From Myxacorys almedinensis A (lineage in GTDB: Bacteria; Cyanobacteriota; Cyanobacteriia; Leptolyngbyales; Leptolyngbyaceae), in assembly GCF_010091945.1 (NCBI RefSeq), contig NZ_WVIE01000031.1:1-56254 (forward strand): 56,254 bases of DNA, read 5' to 3'. Each line of letters begins with the position of its first letter. The first letter of the stretch is position 1. The position numbers and the translations under genes are program-made. A model generated the notes under the pieces. The model had not been told where the DNA came from and did not search any database. It was given only the letters and a program-made list of their open reading frames with translations. Below, one piece after another: positions 42,095-52,115 of the stretch.

Positions 42095-42838
42095 ATGCTT
42101 ACATTGTGGAAGTCTGTTCAGCTATTTCTGAGTATAGGATTGGTGGCTACGATTGCAGCCTGCGGTGGAGAAAATGCAACAAATAGTAGTGGCGAAAACC
42201 CTGCCAATCAGGGAACACCAGTTTCTGCAACCCCTAAGAGCAGTGAAAGTGAAGCCCCCAGCGCAGGGGAAAAGGCGAATGCAGAATTTCAAGACAAGTT
42301 GAGTGGACAAGAACTCTTGAGCGCTTTACAGAAAGGCGGACATGTTATCTACTTTCGCCATGCACAAACCGAGAAAGACTATGCTGACCAAGCTGATCCC
42401 AAGATGAATCTTAATGACTGTGAAACCCAGCGCAAACTCAGCGATGTTGGGATCAAACAGGCTAAAGACATTGGCGCAGCATTCACTGCGAAAAAAATTC
42501 CGGTTGGTGAAGTTATTACCAGTCAGTATTGCCGATCTTGGGAAACCGCAGACCTAGCCTTTGGTCGCCACACAAAAGACCCAAAACTCAACTTTTTGCC
42601 TTTTGAAGACTACACCGACGAGCAGGTTAAGGAAATGAAAGCTAACGTGATGCCGTTGCTAACAGCAGCCCCCCAGAATGGTCAAAATACTGTCATTGTG
42701 GGTCATGATGATATTTTTGAAGCGGCTACGGGCATTTACCCTGATCCCCAAGGGATGGCTTATGTGCTTACACCTGACGGCAAGGGTGGGTTTACGCTGC
42801 AAGCCAACATGCTGCCTGAAGAGTGGTCGAAACTTTAG
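42095..42838 (+). CDS. Histidine phosphatase-family lipoprotein
   Basis: This 247-residue protein has a lipoprotein signal (VQLFLSIGLVATIAAC, lipidated Cys23), then a Ser/Pro/Glu-rich tether (about residues 24-65), then a phosphoglycerate-mutase-like histidine phosphatase domain. The catalytic motif is VIYFRHAQTEKDY (Arg88, His89). RKLSDVGIKQAKDIGAAF and VGEVITSQYCRSWETADLAF carry the second Arg and Glu region, and VIVGHDDIFEAATG the second His. It would act on phospho-substrates at the outer face of a membrane. ATG 42095 gives the signal peptide; a longer frame does not. Confidence 0.9.
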   Translation: MLTLWKSVQLFLSIGLVATIAACGGENATNSSGENPANQGTPVSATPKSSESEAPSAGEKANAEFQDKLSGQELLSALQKGGHVIYFRHAQTEKDYADQADPKMNLNDCETQRKLSDVGIKQAKDIGAAFTAKKIPVGEVITSQYCRSWETADLAFGRHTKDPKLNFLPFEDYTDEQVKEMKANVMPLLTAAPQNGQNTVIVGHDDIFEAATGIYPDPQGMAYVLTPDGKGGFTLQANMLPEEWSKL

Positions 42839-43124
42839 TCCACCATAAATCACGCTAAGCCAAGGGAGCAAACCTTCTGTTCACAGTTTGTTTGCTTCGC
42901 TTTGGTGTACCCAAACAATCACCTTCAGGCATTGCCCTGTCGGGGTTGAGGTTGAATTTCTGGAATCGGCAGAGATTTGTTTGTGGTTGTGCCAGCCGTT
43001 TGAAGCTTATCGGTTGGTTGTCAATCCTAGGGCGCGATCGCACGTCCCAAACCTCTGGAAAACTCTCTGGCATCATGTCTGATCATTATGAGTGACAAAA
43101 GTTGCTGGGGTAGTGCACTTACGT

Positions 43125-43329
43125 AAAGGGCAGAGAAAAAGGACTAATTCTGGGAGCCTGATGCAGTGAGTCCTCTAAAAATGCCAATTATTCTCTACCC
43201 TTTATGAAATACCACTACCAGTTGCTGGAAGTGCCACGGCTGTGATCCGGTGCAGTCCTGAAGGGTCGTTGTCTCGGTAGTCTGCAATTGGTTCGCAGAC
43301 AGTTCGCAGACCAGCGACGAACTGTTTTT
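43125..43329 (+). ncRNA. Candidate structured RNA ending in a terminator
   Basis: In the 593-bp gap after the phosphatase gene, AAAGGGCAGAGAA (43125-43137) pairs with TTCTCTACCCTTT (43191-43203), enclosing an AGGACT/AGTCCT inner stem. About 100 bp later CAGTTCG and CGAACTG form a stem followed by TTTTTC (43300-43329), a plus-strand Rho-independent terminator with no gene near it. A small RNA of about 200 nt is a reasonable reading. No promoter was confirmed and no RNA family was recognised. The rest of the gap (42,839-43,124) showed nothing. Confidence 0.35.
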
Positions 43330-43370
43330 CATCGAACTCCCAGTACTTTTAAGCAAACTTGAGAAACAAA

Positions 43371-43411
43371 AATCGTTCAATTGCTCACAGGTTGATCACA
43401 ATTGAACGATT
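43371..43411 (-). terminator. Rho-independent terminator after ndhB
   Basis: AATCGTTCAATTG and CAATTGAACGATT form a 13-bp perfect stem with a 15-nt loop. On the minus strand it is followed by TTTGTTTCTC. It lies 20 bp after the ndhB stop. Confidence 0.85.
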
Positions 43412-43431
43412 CTTAACCTTATATGAATGCT

Positions 43432-45069
43432 CTAACTGTGAACCATTGACTTAGGAAGGCTCACTGCTTTCTTAGTAGAAACCTCCGTGATTTGAAGGGA
43501 AAGTTGCTGTGAGATAGTAGGAGCCATTTGCTTTGCGATCGGGGCTTTTGATCTGCCTAATGCCTGCTGCAACATGGGCGTCTTTAGAACCGAATCGTTT
43601 GCCAACGTAAACAGAGGATTGGAGAAAATTCCAGCGAGCGACGTAGCGATCAGCGCTGACACCAAGCCCACTTGCAACGGGCGCATTCCCGGCAAAGTCC
43701 AGTCTGTCGGCGGATAGTTCTTCACCGAATCCGACATTTCCTGCGGCTCTTTCACCACCATCATCTTGACTACACGGATGTAGTAGTAAATCGAAATCAC
43801 GCTAGTTACCAGACCCAAAATCACCAGCGGGTATGCCCCAGCTTGCCAACCTGCCCAAAATAGGTAGAGCTTACCAAAAAACCCTGCCAATGGTGGAATG
43901 CCGCCTAACGAGAGTAAGCAAACGCTCAGCGCCAACGTCAGCAACGGATCTTTCTGATACAAGCCTGCGTATTCACTGATCTGGTCGGTTCCCGTTCTCA
44001 GCGTAAATAAAATGATGCAGGTAAATGCACCCAAGTTCATAAACAGATACACCATCAGGTAGAACACCATGCTGGAGTAGCCTGCATCGGTGCCTAGAAT
44101 CAGCCCGATCATCACAAACCCGGCTTGACCGATGGACGAGTACGCCAACAAACGCTTCATGCTGGTTTGGGCGAGCGCCACAACGTTTCCCAGCACCATA
44201 CTCAAGATGGCAAGCGTCGTCATGACTAGCTGCCATTGCTCACTCACCAGCGGAAACGCCGTGACCAGCAACCGAATCGCCAACGCAAATCCTGCCGCTT
44301 TCGACCCCACCGATAGAAACGCGACAACGGGTGTCGGAGAGCCTTCATAAACGTCTGGCGTCCACTGGTGGAAGGGAACCGCCGCGATTTTGAACGCAAT
44401 CCCGGCGATCGCAAAGACTAGCGCAATCACCAGCCCGATAGATTGAGCCAACCCAGCACTGGCAATACTCGCTGAAATGGTGCTCAGCCTGGTTTCGCCG
44501 CCCGACAGCCCATATAGCAGCGACGCCCCATAGAGAAAGATTGCCGAACTCGATGCACCAATCAGCAGATACTTCAAGGCAGCCTCATTAGAGCGAGGAT
44601 CGCGCTTGGTGTAGCCCGTCAGCAAATAAGACGAAATACTCAGGGTTTCTAAAGAAACATAAACCGCGACCAACTCGTCTGAGCCGGAGAGAAACATGCC
44701 GCCCAGAGTTGCCGTGAGCAAAATGGTAATAAATTCTGCTAGCGAGGTTCCCGATTGAATGACATATCGAATCGACATCAAAATCGTCGTTGCCGCCGAC
44801 AGGGCAATGATCCCCCGAAACACAACGCTGAGGGCATCGCCATTAAACTCTCCGATAAAGCTGATGGGATTGGCAACATCCCACTGATAAAACAGCGCCA
44901 CAACCGAAGCGAGCAGACCCGCGATCGCAATGTACGGCGTCCACTGTGCCGAGGCTTGGCGTCCGATAATCAGATCACTCACCACCACCGTCATCAGCGT
45001 GATGAGCACGATCGCCTCTGGCACAATCGTGCCAGCATTTAACTGAACAGCAAGAGAAGCAAAATCCAT
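43432..45069 (-). CDS. ndhB: NAD(P)H-quinone oxidoreductase subunit 2
   Basis: This 545-residue membrane subunit of the cyanobacterial NDH-1 complex is homologous to NuoN/ND2. It shows [96 protein letters not shown] and [20 protein letters not shown]. The conserved Glu in YVSLETL and the Lys residues in [14 protein letters not shown] and SVGSKAAG are proton-channel residues. It acts in cyclic electron flow, respiration and CO2 uptake in the thylakoid membrane. It stands alone and is divergent from topA, with its own terminator. Confidence 0.97.
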   Translation of the reverse strand: MDFASLAVQLNAGTIVPEAIVLITLMTVVVSDLIIGRQASAQWTPYIAIAGLLASVVALFYQWDVANPISFIGEFNGDALSVVFRGIIALSAATTILMSIRYVIQSGTSLAEFITILLTATLGGMFLSGSDELVAVYVSLETLSISSYLLTGYTKRDPRSNEAALKYLLIGASSSAIFLYGASLLYGLSGGETRLSTISASIASAGLAQSIGLVIALVFAIAGIAFKIAAVPFHQWTPDVYEGSPTPVVAFLSVGSKAAGFALAIRLLVTAFPLVSEQWQLVMTTLAILSMVLGNVVALAQTSMKRLLAYSSIGQAGFVMIGLILGTDAGYSSMVFYLMVYLFMNLGAFTCIILFTLRTGTDQISEYAGLYQKDPLLTLALSVCLLSLGGIPPLAGFFGKLYLFWAGWQAGAYPLVILGLVTSVISIYYYIRVVKMMVVKEPQEMSDSVKNYPPTDWTLPGMRPLQVGLVSALIATSLAGIFSNPLFTLANDSVLKTPMLQQALGRSKAPIAKQMAPTISQQLSLQITEVSTKKAVSLPKSMVHS

Positions 45070-45569
45070 AAAACGGAATCCAACTAAGCAGGATTAACGA
45101 AAATTTATGATAGGCGCGCCTAAAATTCCGTAAATTCTGACAGATCATAGGTCTCTTACGGATTTTAACGCGCAAGTTCGGTTCATTTTCGTTAAATCTT
45201 AAATCCCTTCCCGTGACCCCAACCAATAGACGGTTCTAACGTTATGGTCTAAAGTCTAGGTTTCGAGACCGTCTAGGTTTCCAACCCCCTGCCAAATCAC
45301 CCTCTAGTAGAATCTGACAAAATCTGAATTTATTTAGATGGTGAATCTGCTTCAGCCGTTGGGTATGGTTATAAGTTAAGAAAGAATGTAACCACTCGCC
45401 GATCCATCGGTTAAGTTACTACCTGCCGCTCTCACAGCCCAATTCTGCTGAGTTCTTACCCCCCAAACTGGTAATCCGAACTCCACAACCCAATAGGTTT
45501 GGTGCTATTGATGAAATAGACCCATGAGCGTGTCACCTGTCGAACTGCGAATCTTCTTTAGCGAGCCCC
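45070..45569. other. 500-bp divergent intergenic region, ndhB/topA
   Basis: It should hold both promoters. Visible features are GGCGCGCC within TAGGCGCGCCTA (palindrome near 45,112) and repeated AATCTGA words near 45,310-45,335. No gene or RNA was recognised. Confidence 0.5.
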
Positions 45570-48368
45570 ATGTCAACCCTTGTTATCGTCGAATCCCCAA
45601 CCAAAGCCAAAACCATCCGCAACTACTTGCCTCGTGGCTATCGTGTAGAGGCGTCGATGGGACATGTGCGCGACCTGCCCCAGTCAACGGGAGACGTTCC
45701 TGCCTCCATTACAGACAAGAAGGTTCGGGAACTTGGGGTGAATGTTGAGGCAAATTTTGAGCCGATCTACCTCGTGCCCAAAGATAAGGCAAAGGTGGTC
45801 AAGGCGCTCAAAGACGCCCTCAAAAGCGCCGATGAGCTTGTTCTGGCAACGGACGAAGACCGCGAGGGGGAAAGCATTAGTTGGCACTTGTTGCAGCTAC
45901 TCAAGCCAAAAGTGCCGGTCAAGCGCATGGTGTTCCATGAAATTACGGAAGAAGCCATTCAGGAGGCGATTCAAAACTGCCGCCAAGTCGATGAGCGCTT
46001 GGTGCGGGCGCAAGAAACGCGGCGCATCCTCGATCGCTTAGTTGGCTATACCCTCTCGCCATTGCTGTGGAAAAAAATCGCCTACGGGCTGTCGGCAGGG
46101 CGGGTGCAGTCGGTGGCGGTGCGAGTTTTGGTGGGTCGCGAACGCGAGCGCCGCGCCTTTCGCAAAGGCAGCTACTGGGATCTCAAAGCCCTGCTGGCTG
46201 TGGAAGCCGAGCCGACGGGCAAAAAAGTGAAGAGCGAATTTGAAGCGAAGCTTGTGACGCTGGCTGGGCGCAAATTGGCAACCGGAGCCGACTTTGATGA
46301 ATCGACCGGGCAGGTGGCGGCGGGTCGAAATGTGGTGTTGCTGAGTGAGGCAGAGGCAAGGGCACTGCAAGAGCGGTTGAGCGATCGCCAGTGGACGGTA
46401 ACAGAGCTAGAAGAACGTCCCGTTACGCGCAAGCCGTCGCCGCCATTTACCACGTCTACCCTGCAACAGGAATCTAACCGCAAGCTGGGCTTGTCTGCCC
46501 GCGATACGATGCGGACGGCTCAGAGCTTGTATGAACAGGGCTACATTACCTATATGCGAACCGATTCGGTGCATTTGTCGGGGCAAGCGATCGCGGCGGC
46601 GCGCAGTTGTGTCGAGGTCAAATATGGTGCACCTTATCTCAGCCCTCAGCCGCGCCAATATACGACCAAAAGTAAGGGGGCACAAGAGGCTCACGAAGCC
46701 ATTCGCCCTGCCGGAAGCACCTTCCGCACACCCCAAGAAACCGGGCTACGAGGGCGAGAGTTTCAACTGTATGACCTGATCTGGAAACGGACAGTGGCAA
46801 CGCAGATGGCAGAAGCCCGTCAAACTCAAATCACTGTGCAGATTCAAGTAGAAGATGCAGGGTTTCGGGCGAGCGGGAAGCGAATTGATTTTCCAGGATT
46901 TTTCCGCGCTTACGTAGAAGGATCGGATGATCCGGATGCGGCGATCGAAGATCAAGAGGTGATTTTGCCGCCGATGCGATCGGGGGATCATCCCGAATGC
47001 CAAAATCTAGATGCGATCGGGCACGAAACCCAGCCCCCCGCCCGGTTTACCGAAGCGTCGCTAGTAAAGACCCTAGAAAGTGAAGGCATCGGGCGACCCA
47101 GCACCTATGCCAGCATCATCAGCACGATTATTGACAAAGGCTACGCCCAACTGGTTGGTAGTGCTCTGATCCCCACCTTTACTGCATTTGCCGTGACAGA
47201 TCTGCTTGAAAAACACTTTCCAGACATTGTTGATCCAAAGTTCACCTCGAAAATGGAGCAAACGCTGGATGACATTGCAGACGGCGATACCGAGTGGCTC
47301 CCATATTTGAAGGAGTTTTATTTAGGCAACACCGGGCTAGAAAACCAAGTTAAAGATCGAGAGAACAATATCGATCCCAAAGATGCCCGCACAATCCATT
47401 TCAACGATTTAGCCGCCAAAATTCGCATCAGCAAAACAGGCGCTTATATCGAATCTGAAGGCGGTAACATCAACCTTCCCAGAGATCTGCCGCCTGCCGA
47501 TCTCAATGCCGAGAAAGTTGAAACCTTGCTGAAAGGACCGAATAAGCTTGGCTTGCATCCCGAAACCGGCGAACCTATTTATGTCAAGCTCGGTCCTTAC
47601 GGGCATTACCTCCAGTTGGGCGATAAGACCGACGAAAACCCAAAACCCAAAAACGTTTCTCTACCCAAAGGCGTAAACCCAGAGACCGTGGCGATGGAAC
47701 AAGCCCTAGGGTTGTTATCTTTGCCGCGCACGTTGGGGATGCACCCGGATACTGGCAGGAAAGTTCAAGCGGCGATCGGGCCCTATGGTCCTTACATTGT
47801 CCACGACTTGGGCAAAGACGAAGAAACAGGCAAACCGAAGAAGGACTATCGATCGCTCAAAACCGGAGATGATGTAGTGACGATTTCCTTTGAGCGTGCC
47901 CTTGAGATGCTGGCGCAACCCAAAGCCGTACGAGGCAAGCGGGGCGCGGCAAAACCACTCCGAGAGGTCGGGGTGCATCCCGATGATGGTGAACCTGTCA
48001 ATATTTACGACGGCCCGTACGGAGCCTACATCAAGCACGGCAAGGTGAATGCGTCGGTTCCGGAAGGGCAAACGGTTGAGTCTGTCACGATGGACATGGC
48101 AGTGGAAGCGTTGAGCGCCAAAGCGGGCACAAAAAGCAAAGGGCGCAAGTCGTCTAAAACGGCTACCAAGTCTAAATCAACGCCTAAATCAACCTCTAAG
48201 GCAGCAAAATCTAAGTCAGCACCAGATGGCGGAACTGCCAAGACGACAGCGCAGAAGTCTAGCACAGCAAAAACGGCAGCGAAGACAGCGGCTAAAAAAT
48301 CGACGACCAAGACGGCAGCCGTAAAAAAACCAACCGGAACCCGCAAAAAGGTTCAGACGCCTGAGTAG
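45570..48368 (+). CDS. topA: DNA topoisomerase I
   Basis: This 932-residue type IA topoisomerase has the Toprim domain (STLVIVESPTKAKTIRNYLP, LVLATDEDREGESISWHLLQ), LSAGRVQSVAVRVLVGRERE, and the catalytic Tyr in GYITYMRTDSVHLSG. GRPSTYASIISTIIDKGYA follows. There are no C-terminal zinc fingers; instead three or four TopA C-terminal repeats (KLGLHPETGEPIYVKLGPYG, LGMHPDTGRKVQAAIGPYGP, VGVHPDDGEPVNIYDGPYGA) and an 80-residue Lys/Ser/Thr/Ala tail, a form common in cyanobacteria. It relaxes negative supercoils. ATG 45570. Confidence 0.97.
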   Translation: MSTLVIVESPTKAKTIRNYLPRGYRVEASMGHVRDLPQSTGDVPASITDKKVRELGVNVEANFEPIYLVPKDKAKVVKALKDALKSADELVLATDEDREGESISWHLLQLLKPKVPVKRMVFHEITEEAIQEAIQNCRQVDERLVRAQETRRILDRLVGYTLSPLLWKKIAYGLSAGRVQSVAVRVLVGRERERRAFRKGSYWDLKALLAVEAEPTGKKVKSEFEAKLVTLAGRKLATGADFDESTGQVAAGRNVVLLSEAEARALQERLSDRQWTVTELEERPVTRKPSPPFTTSTLQQESNRKLGLSARDTMRTAQSLYEQGYITYMRTDSVHLSGQAIAAARSCVEVKYGAPYLSPQPRQYTTKSKGAQEAHEAIRPAGSTFRTPQETGLRGREFQLYDLIWKRTVATQMAEARQTQITVQIQVEDAGFRASGKRIDFPGFFRAYVEGSDDPDAAIEDQEVILPPMRSGDHPECQNLDAIGHETQPPARFTEASLVKTLESEGIGRPSTYASIISTIIDKGYAQLVGSALIPTFTAFAVTDLLEKHFPDIVDPKFTSKMEQTLDDIADGDTEWLPYLKEFYLGNTGLENQVKDRENNIDPKDARTIHFNDLAAKIRISKTGAYIESEGGNINLPRDLPPADLNAEKVETLLKGPNKLGLHPETGEPIYVKLGPYGHYLQLGDKTDENPKPKNVSLPKGVNPETVAMEQALGLLSLPRTLGMHPDTGRKVQAAIGPYGPYIVHDLGKDEETGKPKKDYRSLKTGDDVVTISFERALEMLAQPKAVRGKRGAAKPLREVGVHPDDGEPVNIYDGPYGAYIKHGKVNASVPEGQTVESVTMDMAVEALSAKAGTKSKGRKSSKTATKSKSTPKSTSKAAKSKSAPDGGTAKTTAQKSSTAKTAAKTAAKKSTTKTAAVKKPTGTRKKVQTPE

Positions 48369-48428
48369 GCTGTGGAAGCGGCGTCTTGAGGTCAGTGCCC
48401 TGGTAAAAATGCCCCTGATTTTTGTCGG

Positions 48429-49409
48429 TTAGGCTTGTCTGGGAACTAGCCTTTGCGCTTGACTGGTGAACAGCCGCTTTGCACCTTTAAGGTTTTTGTG
48501 CCCGGTTTCGTAGCTGAGATCTAAGCTGACGGCTTGTTCATACTGCTGAATGGCAGGTTGTAACTTGCCTTGCCGTTGCAGTACCATGCCCAACCCATTG
48601 TGCGCCAGAGCATGGCTGTCTCCTAACTTCGGTTTTTTGACATTGGGCAGCTTGAGGACGTGCTGATAGTTTCGGTTTGCTTCTTGAAACTGTTGTTGCT
48701 CGGTGAGGGCATACCCTAAATAAATATAAGTCCAGGTATAGGTCGGACTGATTTGAATAGCGCGGCGATACATGGCGATCGCATTGTCGAGTTGGTTTTC
48801 TGCCTGAAGCGCTCGACCTAAGCCCACCAGTGCCAACGTATGAGCGTTGACGCCGTGTTCTGGCTGCTTTGAGAGAGTGAGCGCCTGTTGATAAACCGCG
48901 ATCGCGTCGGTTATCCGGCGTTGTTCCATTAAAGCGTTGCCCAAGCCTGCGTAGGCTGTCGCATCTTGGGGCTCAACTTGAATTGCCCGACGGTAGGCTG
49001 CGATCGCTTCTTCGGTTCGCTTTTGCTCAGATAGGGCATTGCCTAACCCATCGTAGGCTGTCGCATCTTGAGGATTGATTTGAATCGCCCGACGGTAGGC
49101 TGCGATCGCTTCTTCTGAGCGCCGCTGCCCCGATAGCACATTACCCAATTCGTGATAGGCTTCTGCGCTGCCCAGATCGATTTGAATGGCTCTGCGGTAC
49201 GCCGCGATCGCGTCGTTGGGCTTATTGCTGCTCCGTAATTCTTTGCCTAAGTTAATGTAGTAGGCTGGATCGGTTAGCCCCACATCGTAGCGATCATCCA
49301 CAGGGGAGGCACTAACCTGATCAGGGGGTTGATCGCAGCCTGCCGTGGTGACCCCCACTGCCAGTGTCAAAATAACGGGAAGCGTGTGACGATGATTAGA
49401 AACTCGCAT
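48429..49409 (-). CDS. TPR-repeat lipoprotein
   Basis: This 326-residue protein has a lipoprotein signal peptide (LPVILTLAVGVTTAGC, lipidated Cys25) and about seven TPR units. Three are nearly identical (EEAIAAYRRAIQINPQDATA, EEAIAAYRRAIQVEPQDATA, NDAIAAYRRAIQIDLGSAEA), followed by ITDAIAVYQQALTLSKQPEH, LDNAIAMYRRAIQISPTYTW and LQPAIQQYEQAVSLDLSYET. It is a membrane-attached protein-interaction scaffold with unknown partners. ATG 49409 follows AAGGA and gives the signal peptide; the longer frame does not. The near-identical repeats suggest recent internal duplication. Confidence 0.88.
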   Translation of the reverse strand: MRVSNHRHTLPVILTLAVGVTTAGCDQPPDQVSASPVDDRYDVGLTDPAYYINLGKELRSSNKPNDAIAAYRRAIQIDLGSAEAYHELGNVLSGQRRSEEAIAAYRRAIQINPQDATAYDGLGNALSEQKRTEEAIAAYRRAIQVEPQDATAYAGLGNALMEQRRITDAIAVYQQALTLSKQPEHGVNAHTLALVGLGRALQAENQLDNAIAMYRRAIQISPTYTWTYIYLGYALTEQQQFQEANRNYQHVLKLPNVKKPKLGDSHALAHNGLGMVLQRQGKLQPAIQQYEQAVSLDLSYETGHKNLKGAKRLFTSQAQRLVPRQA

Positions 49410-49540
49410 AACTGTCCTTAGAGCTAAACACAAGCGGTCTGTTCACAGTTGTTGCACCCTGAGCCTGTTCACCTTAACCCTCCCAGAATCTAACCGAGCG
49501 TGTCAAGATTTTCAATGGTCTTTATTATTTCTGAAGCCCT

Positions 49541-51496
49541 TTGTCCCTCGCACCCCCTTTGTTTGAAGAATTTTTGCCGATCGCAGCGATCGCAACTACT
49601 CCCCTCGGAGCTAACCGTCTCCGCCCCCTGACCGCATCGCTAGCAGCAACCCTGTGGATTCCTGCTGCGGTTTCGTCCGCATTGCCAGACGCTAAATTGC
49701 CAGACGCTAAAGTTTACCAGAAACCCCTGAGCGAGCATCTTGCAGCGCTTTGGAATGAGCAGAAAAGTTGGGTGTTTTGTTTAACAACAGGCGCGGTCGT
49801 GCGGCTGATTGCGCCATTGCTGCACGACAAAGCGACCGACCCAGCCGTAGTGGTGGTAGACGAAGCCGGAAAATTTGTGATCAGTCTGTGCGGTGGGCAC
49901 CAAGGCGGAGCCGATCGCCTCGCTCAACTGATTGCCCTGCAAATCGGGGCAACGCCAGTGTTGACGGGGGCATCCAACCAGCTAGAGTTGCCGGGGATCG
50001 ATGTGCTAGGGCAACCCTACGGGTGGACAAAAGGCGAGGGAGACTGGACAGGGGTCAGCGCTGCGATCGCGCGGCAAGAGCCAGTGCAGGTCATTCAAGA
50101 AGCGGGGTCTACCCTGTGGCAATCTCATCTCCCCGCCCATCATTCGTTTCAGTTTGGGTTTCCAGCATACACAGCCACGGTTCGCGAACCCCTGCCTGAG
50201 CCAAAAGCGCGGGTTTGGATTAGCCCCCTCCAACGCCGGTTTGCGCCAGGGGGGGGCAAAGTGCAGTGGCATCCCAGAGTGCTGTGGGTGGGGATTGGCT
50301 GTGAGAGAGGCACGCCAAGAGCTTTGATAGAGCAGGCGATTCGAGAGGTGTTTCAGGCGCATCATTGGGCAGAAGGCGCGATCGCCGGGATCGCTACGAT
50401 CGATCTCAAAGCCGACGAAGCGGGATTAGTCGAACTGTGCCGCGATCGCGGGTTACCGTTGCGATGCTTCTCAGCAGACAAACTCCGAGAAGTAACCGTT
50501 CCGACTCCCTCGGAGGTGGTAGAGGCTGAAGTCGGCACTCCGAGTGTTGCCGAGGCAGCCGCGATTTTGGTCGCAAATTTTACAGCAGAGGCACACCCGA
50601 TCGATCCTCCAGACCCATCATCCGGCACGGCGGCTCCATCGGTTCCCCCCCCGCTATTGATGCCAAAGCAGATCTTTCGGCACGCCGGACAAGCGGGTGC
50701 CGTGACGATCGCGGTTGCCCAAGCCGCTCAAGACTATACCGGACGGGAGGGCAAGCTCTGGCTAGTTGGGATCGGACCTGGAGCACTCGATCAAATTACC
50801 CCAGCGGCTCAAAGTGCGATCGCCCACGCAGATGTGGTGATCGGCTATTCTCTGTATGTCGATCTGATCACTCCCCTGTTGCGCCCGGGGCAGATCGTCG
50901 AAGCCTTGCCGATCACCCAAGAACGGCAGCGAGCAGAACGTGCCATTGACCTGGCAAACTGGGGCTTGACGGTGGTTGTGATTTCTTCGGGAGACTGCGG
51001 CATTTATGGCATGGCAGGGTTGGTGTTAGAAGAACTCCGCGCCCAAGGCTGGATGGGATCGCCCGATGTTCAAGTTTTTCCGGGCATCACAGCCCTGCAA
51101 GCCACAGCGGCGCGAGTTGGCGCACCCTTAATGCACGATTTTTGCGCCATCAGTTTGAGCGATTTGTTGACGCCGTGGGCAGTGATCGAGCGACGATTAA
51201 TCGCCGCCGCGCAAGCCGATTTTGTCACCGCGCTTTACAATCCCAAATCGCAAACTCGGACTCAGCACATTGCGATCGCTCAGCAAATTTTCCTTCAGCA
51301 TCGCGCTCCCACCACGCCGGTTGCCCTGGTTCGGTCTGCCTATCGCCCTGATGAAGCCATCCGCCTCACCACCTTAGAGCAACTGAGCGACGAGCCAATC
51401 GATATGCTGACAACGGTTCTCATTGGCAATCAGAGCACTCAACTCTACTGCGATCGCATGATTACGCCCCGTGGCTATCTCGGCTTTGGGACATAA
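49541..51496 (+). CDS. cobJ: CbiG-CobJ fusion, cobalamin biosynthesis
   Basis: This 651-residue bifunctional protein has CbiG in residues 1-355: VFCLTTGAVVRLIAPLLHDK, VISLCGGHQGGADRLAQLIA, LWVGIGCERGTPRALIEQAI and GIATIDLKADEAGLVELCRD (cobalt-precorrin-5A hydrolase type). A Pro-rich linker (HPIDPPDPSSGTAAPSVPPP) leads to CobJ/CbiH, the precorrin-3B C17-methyltransferase (LWLVGIGPGALDQITPAAQS, VVVISSGDCGIYGMAGLVLE, DFVTALYNPKSQTRTQHIAI). Both act in corrin-ring contraction. The start is TTG 49541, without a strong ribosome site. LPDAKLPDAK near residue 50 comes from a 15-bp duplication. No other cob gene is in the window. Confidence 0.93.
   Translation: MSLAPPLFEEFLPIAAIATTPLGANRLRPLTASLAATLWIPAAVSSALPDAKLPDAKVYQKPLSEHLAALWNEQKSWVFCLTTGAVVRLIAPLLHDKATDPAVVVVDEAGKFVISLCGGHQGGADRLAQLIALQIGATPVLTGASNQLELPGIDVLGQPYGWTKGEGDWTGVSAAIARQEPVQVIQEAGSTLWQSHLPAHHSFQFGFPAYTATVREPLPEPKARVWISPLQRRFAPGGGKVQWHPRVLWVGIGCERGTPRALIEQAIREVFQAHHWAEGAIAGIATIDLKADEAGLVELCRDRGLPLRCFSADKLREVTVPTPSEVVEAEVGTPSVAEAAAILVANFTAEAHPIDPPDPSSGTAAPSVPPPLLMPKQIFRHAGQAGAVTIAVAQAAQDYTGREGKLWLVGIGPGALDQITPAAQSAIAHADVVIGYSLYVDLITPLLRPGQIVEALPITQERQRAERAIDLANWGLTVVVISSGDCGIYGMAGLVLEELRAQGWMGSPDVQVFPGITALQATAARVGAPLMHDFCAISLSDLLTPWAVIERRLIAAAQADFVTALYNPKSQTRTQHIAIAQQIFLQHRAPTTPVALVRSAYRPDEAIRLTTLEQLSDEPIDMLTTVLIGNQSTQLYCDRMITPRGYLGFGT
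49681..49710. repeat. 15-bp in-frame tandem duplication
   Basis: ATTGCCAGACGCTAA occurs twice exactly (49681-49695, 49696-49710) and encodes LPDAK twice in the CbiG part of the fusion. Confidence 0.93.
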
Positions 51497-51549
51497 ATTC
51501 TCTCTGGCGGGATGCGATAAGCTAAACTGTGTTGCTCGCAGGTGATGGT

Positions 51550-52077
51550 ATGGTAGTCAAACGGCTGGCAGGCTGGGTTTTGGTGTGGATGATGATCGGG
51601 TGCGTTTGGCTGACCTCTGCGATCGCCGATCCGGCTCCCACCGGCAAACGGTACTCAGAGCAATATCGCCCTCCCGTTTCCTACGGCAATGCCGAACTGA
51701 GAGGACAAGACTTTTCTGGGCAAACCTTGAGGCTGGCAGAATTTGCCAACGCCAATCTCAATCGCGTCAATTTTTCTAACGCTGATCTCACGGGCGCAGC
51801 CATGAGTGCCTCAACCATGACCGACACCAATCTGAGCGGTGCCAGTCTATCTCAAGCCATGCTGGATCAGATCTTCTTTATCCGCGTCGATCTCAGCGAT
51901 GCCAATCTCAGCAATGCGATTCTGCTCCGCAGCGAGTTTCAAGATGTTAACATCACAGGGGCAGATTTTTCGGATGCCATTCTCGATCGCGCTCAGGCAA
52001 AAGAGCTTTGCAAAGTGGCAAGGGGCGTCAATTCTAAAACTGGCGTAGAGACCCAAGAATCGTTGGGGTGTCCGTAA
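51550..52077 (+). CDS. Secreted pentapeptide-repeat protein
   Basis: This 175-residue protein has a signal peptide (LAGWVLVWMMIGCVWLTSAI followed by A), then about 20 pentapeptide A(D/N)LXX units forming a right-handed beta-helix: NAELRGQDFSGQTLRLAEFA, NANLNRVNFSNADLTGAAMS and VDLSDANLSNAILLRSEFQD. The C-terminal ELCKVARG...GVETQESLGCP has two Cys, as in thylakoid-lumen pentapeptide proteins of cyanobacteria. Its role is unknown. ATG 51550 (MVVKRLAGW) gives a proper signal peptide. Its end overlaps a longer purK frame, but purK proper starts 38 bp later. Confidence 0.88.
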   Translation: MVVKRLAGWVLVWMMIGCVWLTSAIADPAPTGKRYSEQYRPPVSYGNAELRGQDFSGQTLRLAEFANANLNRVNFSNADLTGAAMSASTMTDTNLSGASLSQAMLDQIFFIRVDLSDANLSNAILLRSEFQDVNITGADFSDAILDRAQAKELCKVARGVNSKTGVETQESLGCP

Positions 52078-52115
52078 CGGTAAAGTGGCGAGGGCAAATC
52101 AGTGAGGGCAAATTG

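Noticed and set aside
43195-43380. Minus-strand frame in the candidate RNA region
   Set aside because: It overlaps two hairpins and has no protein-like features.
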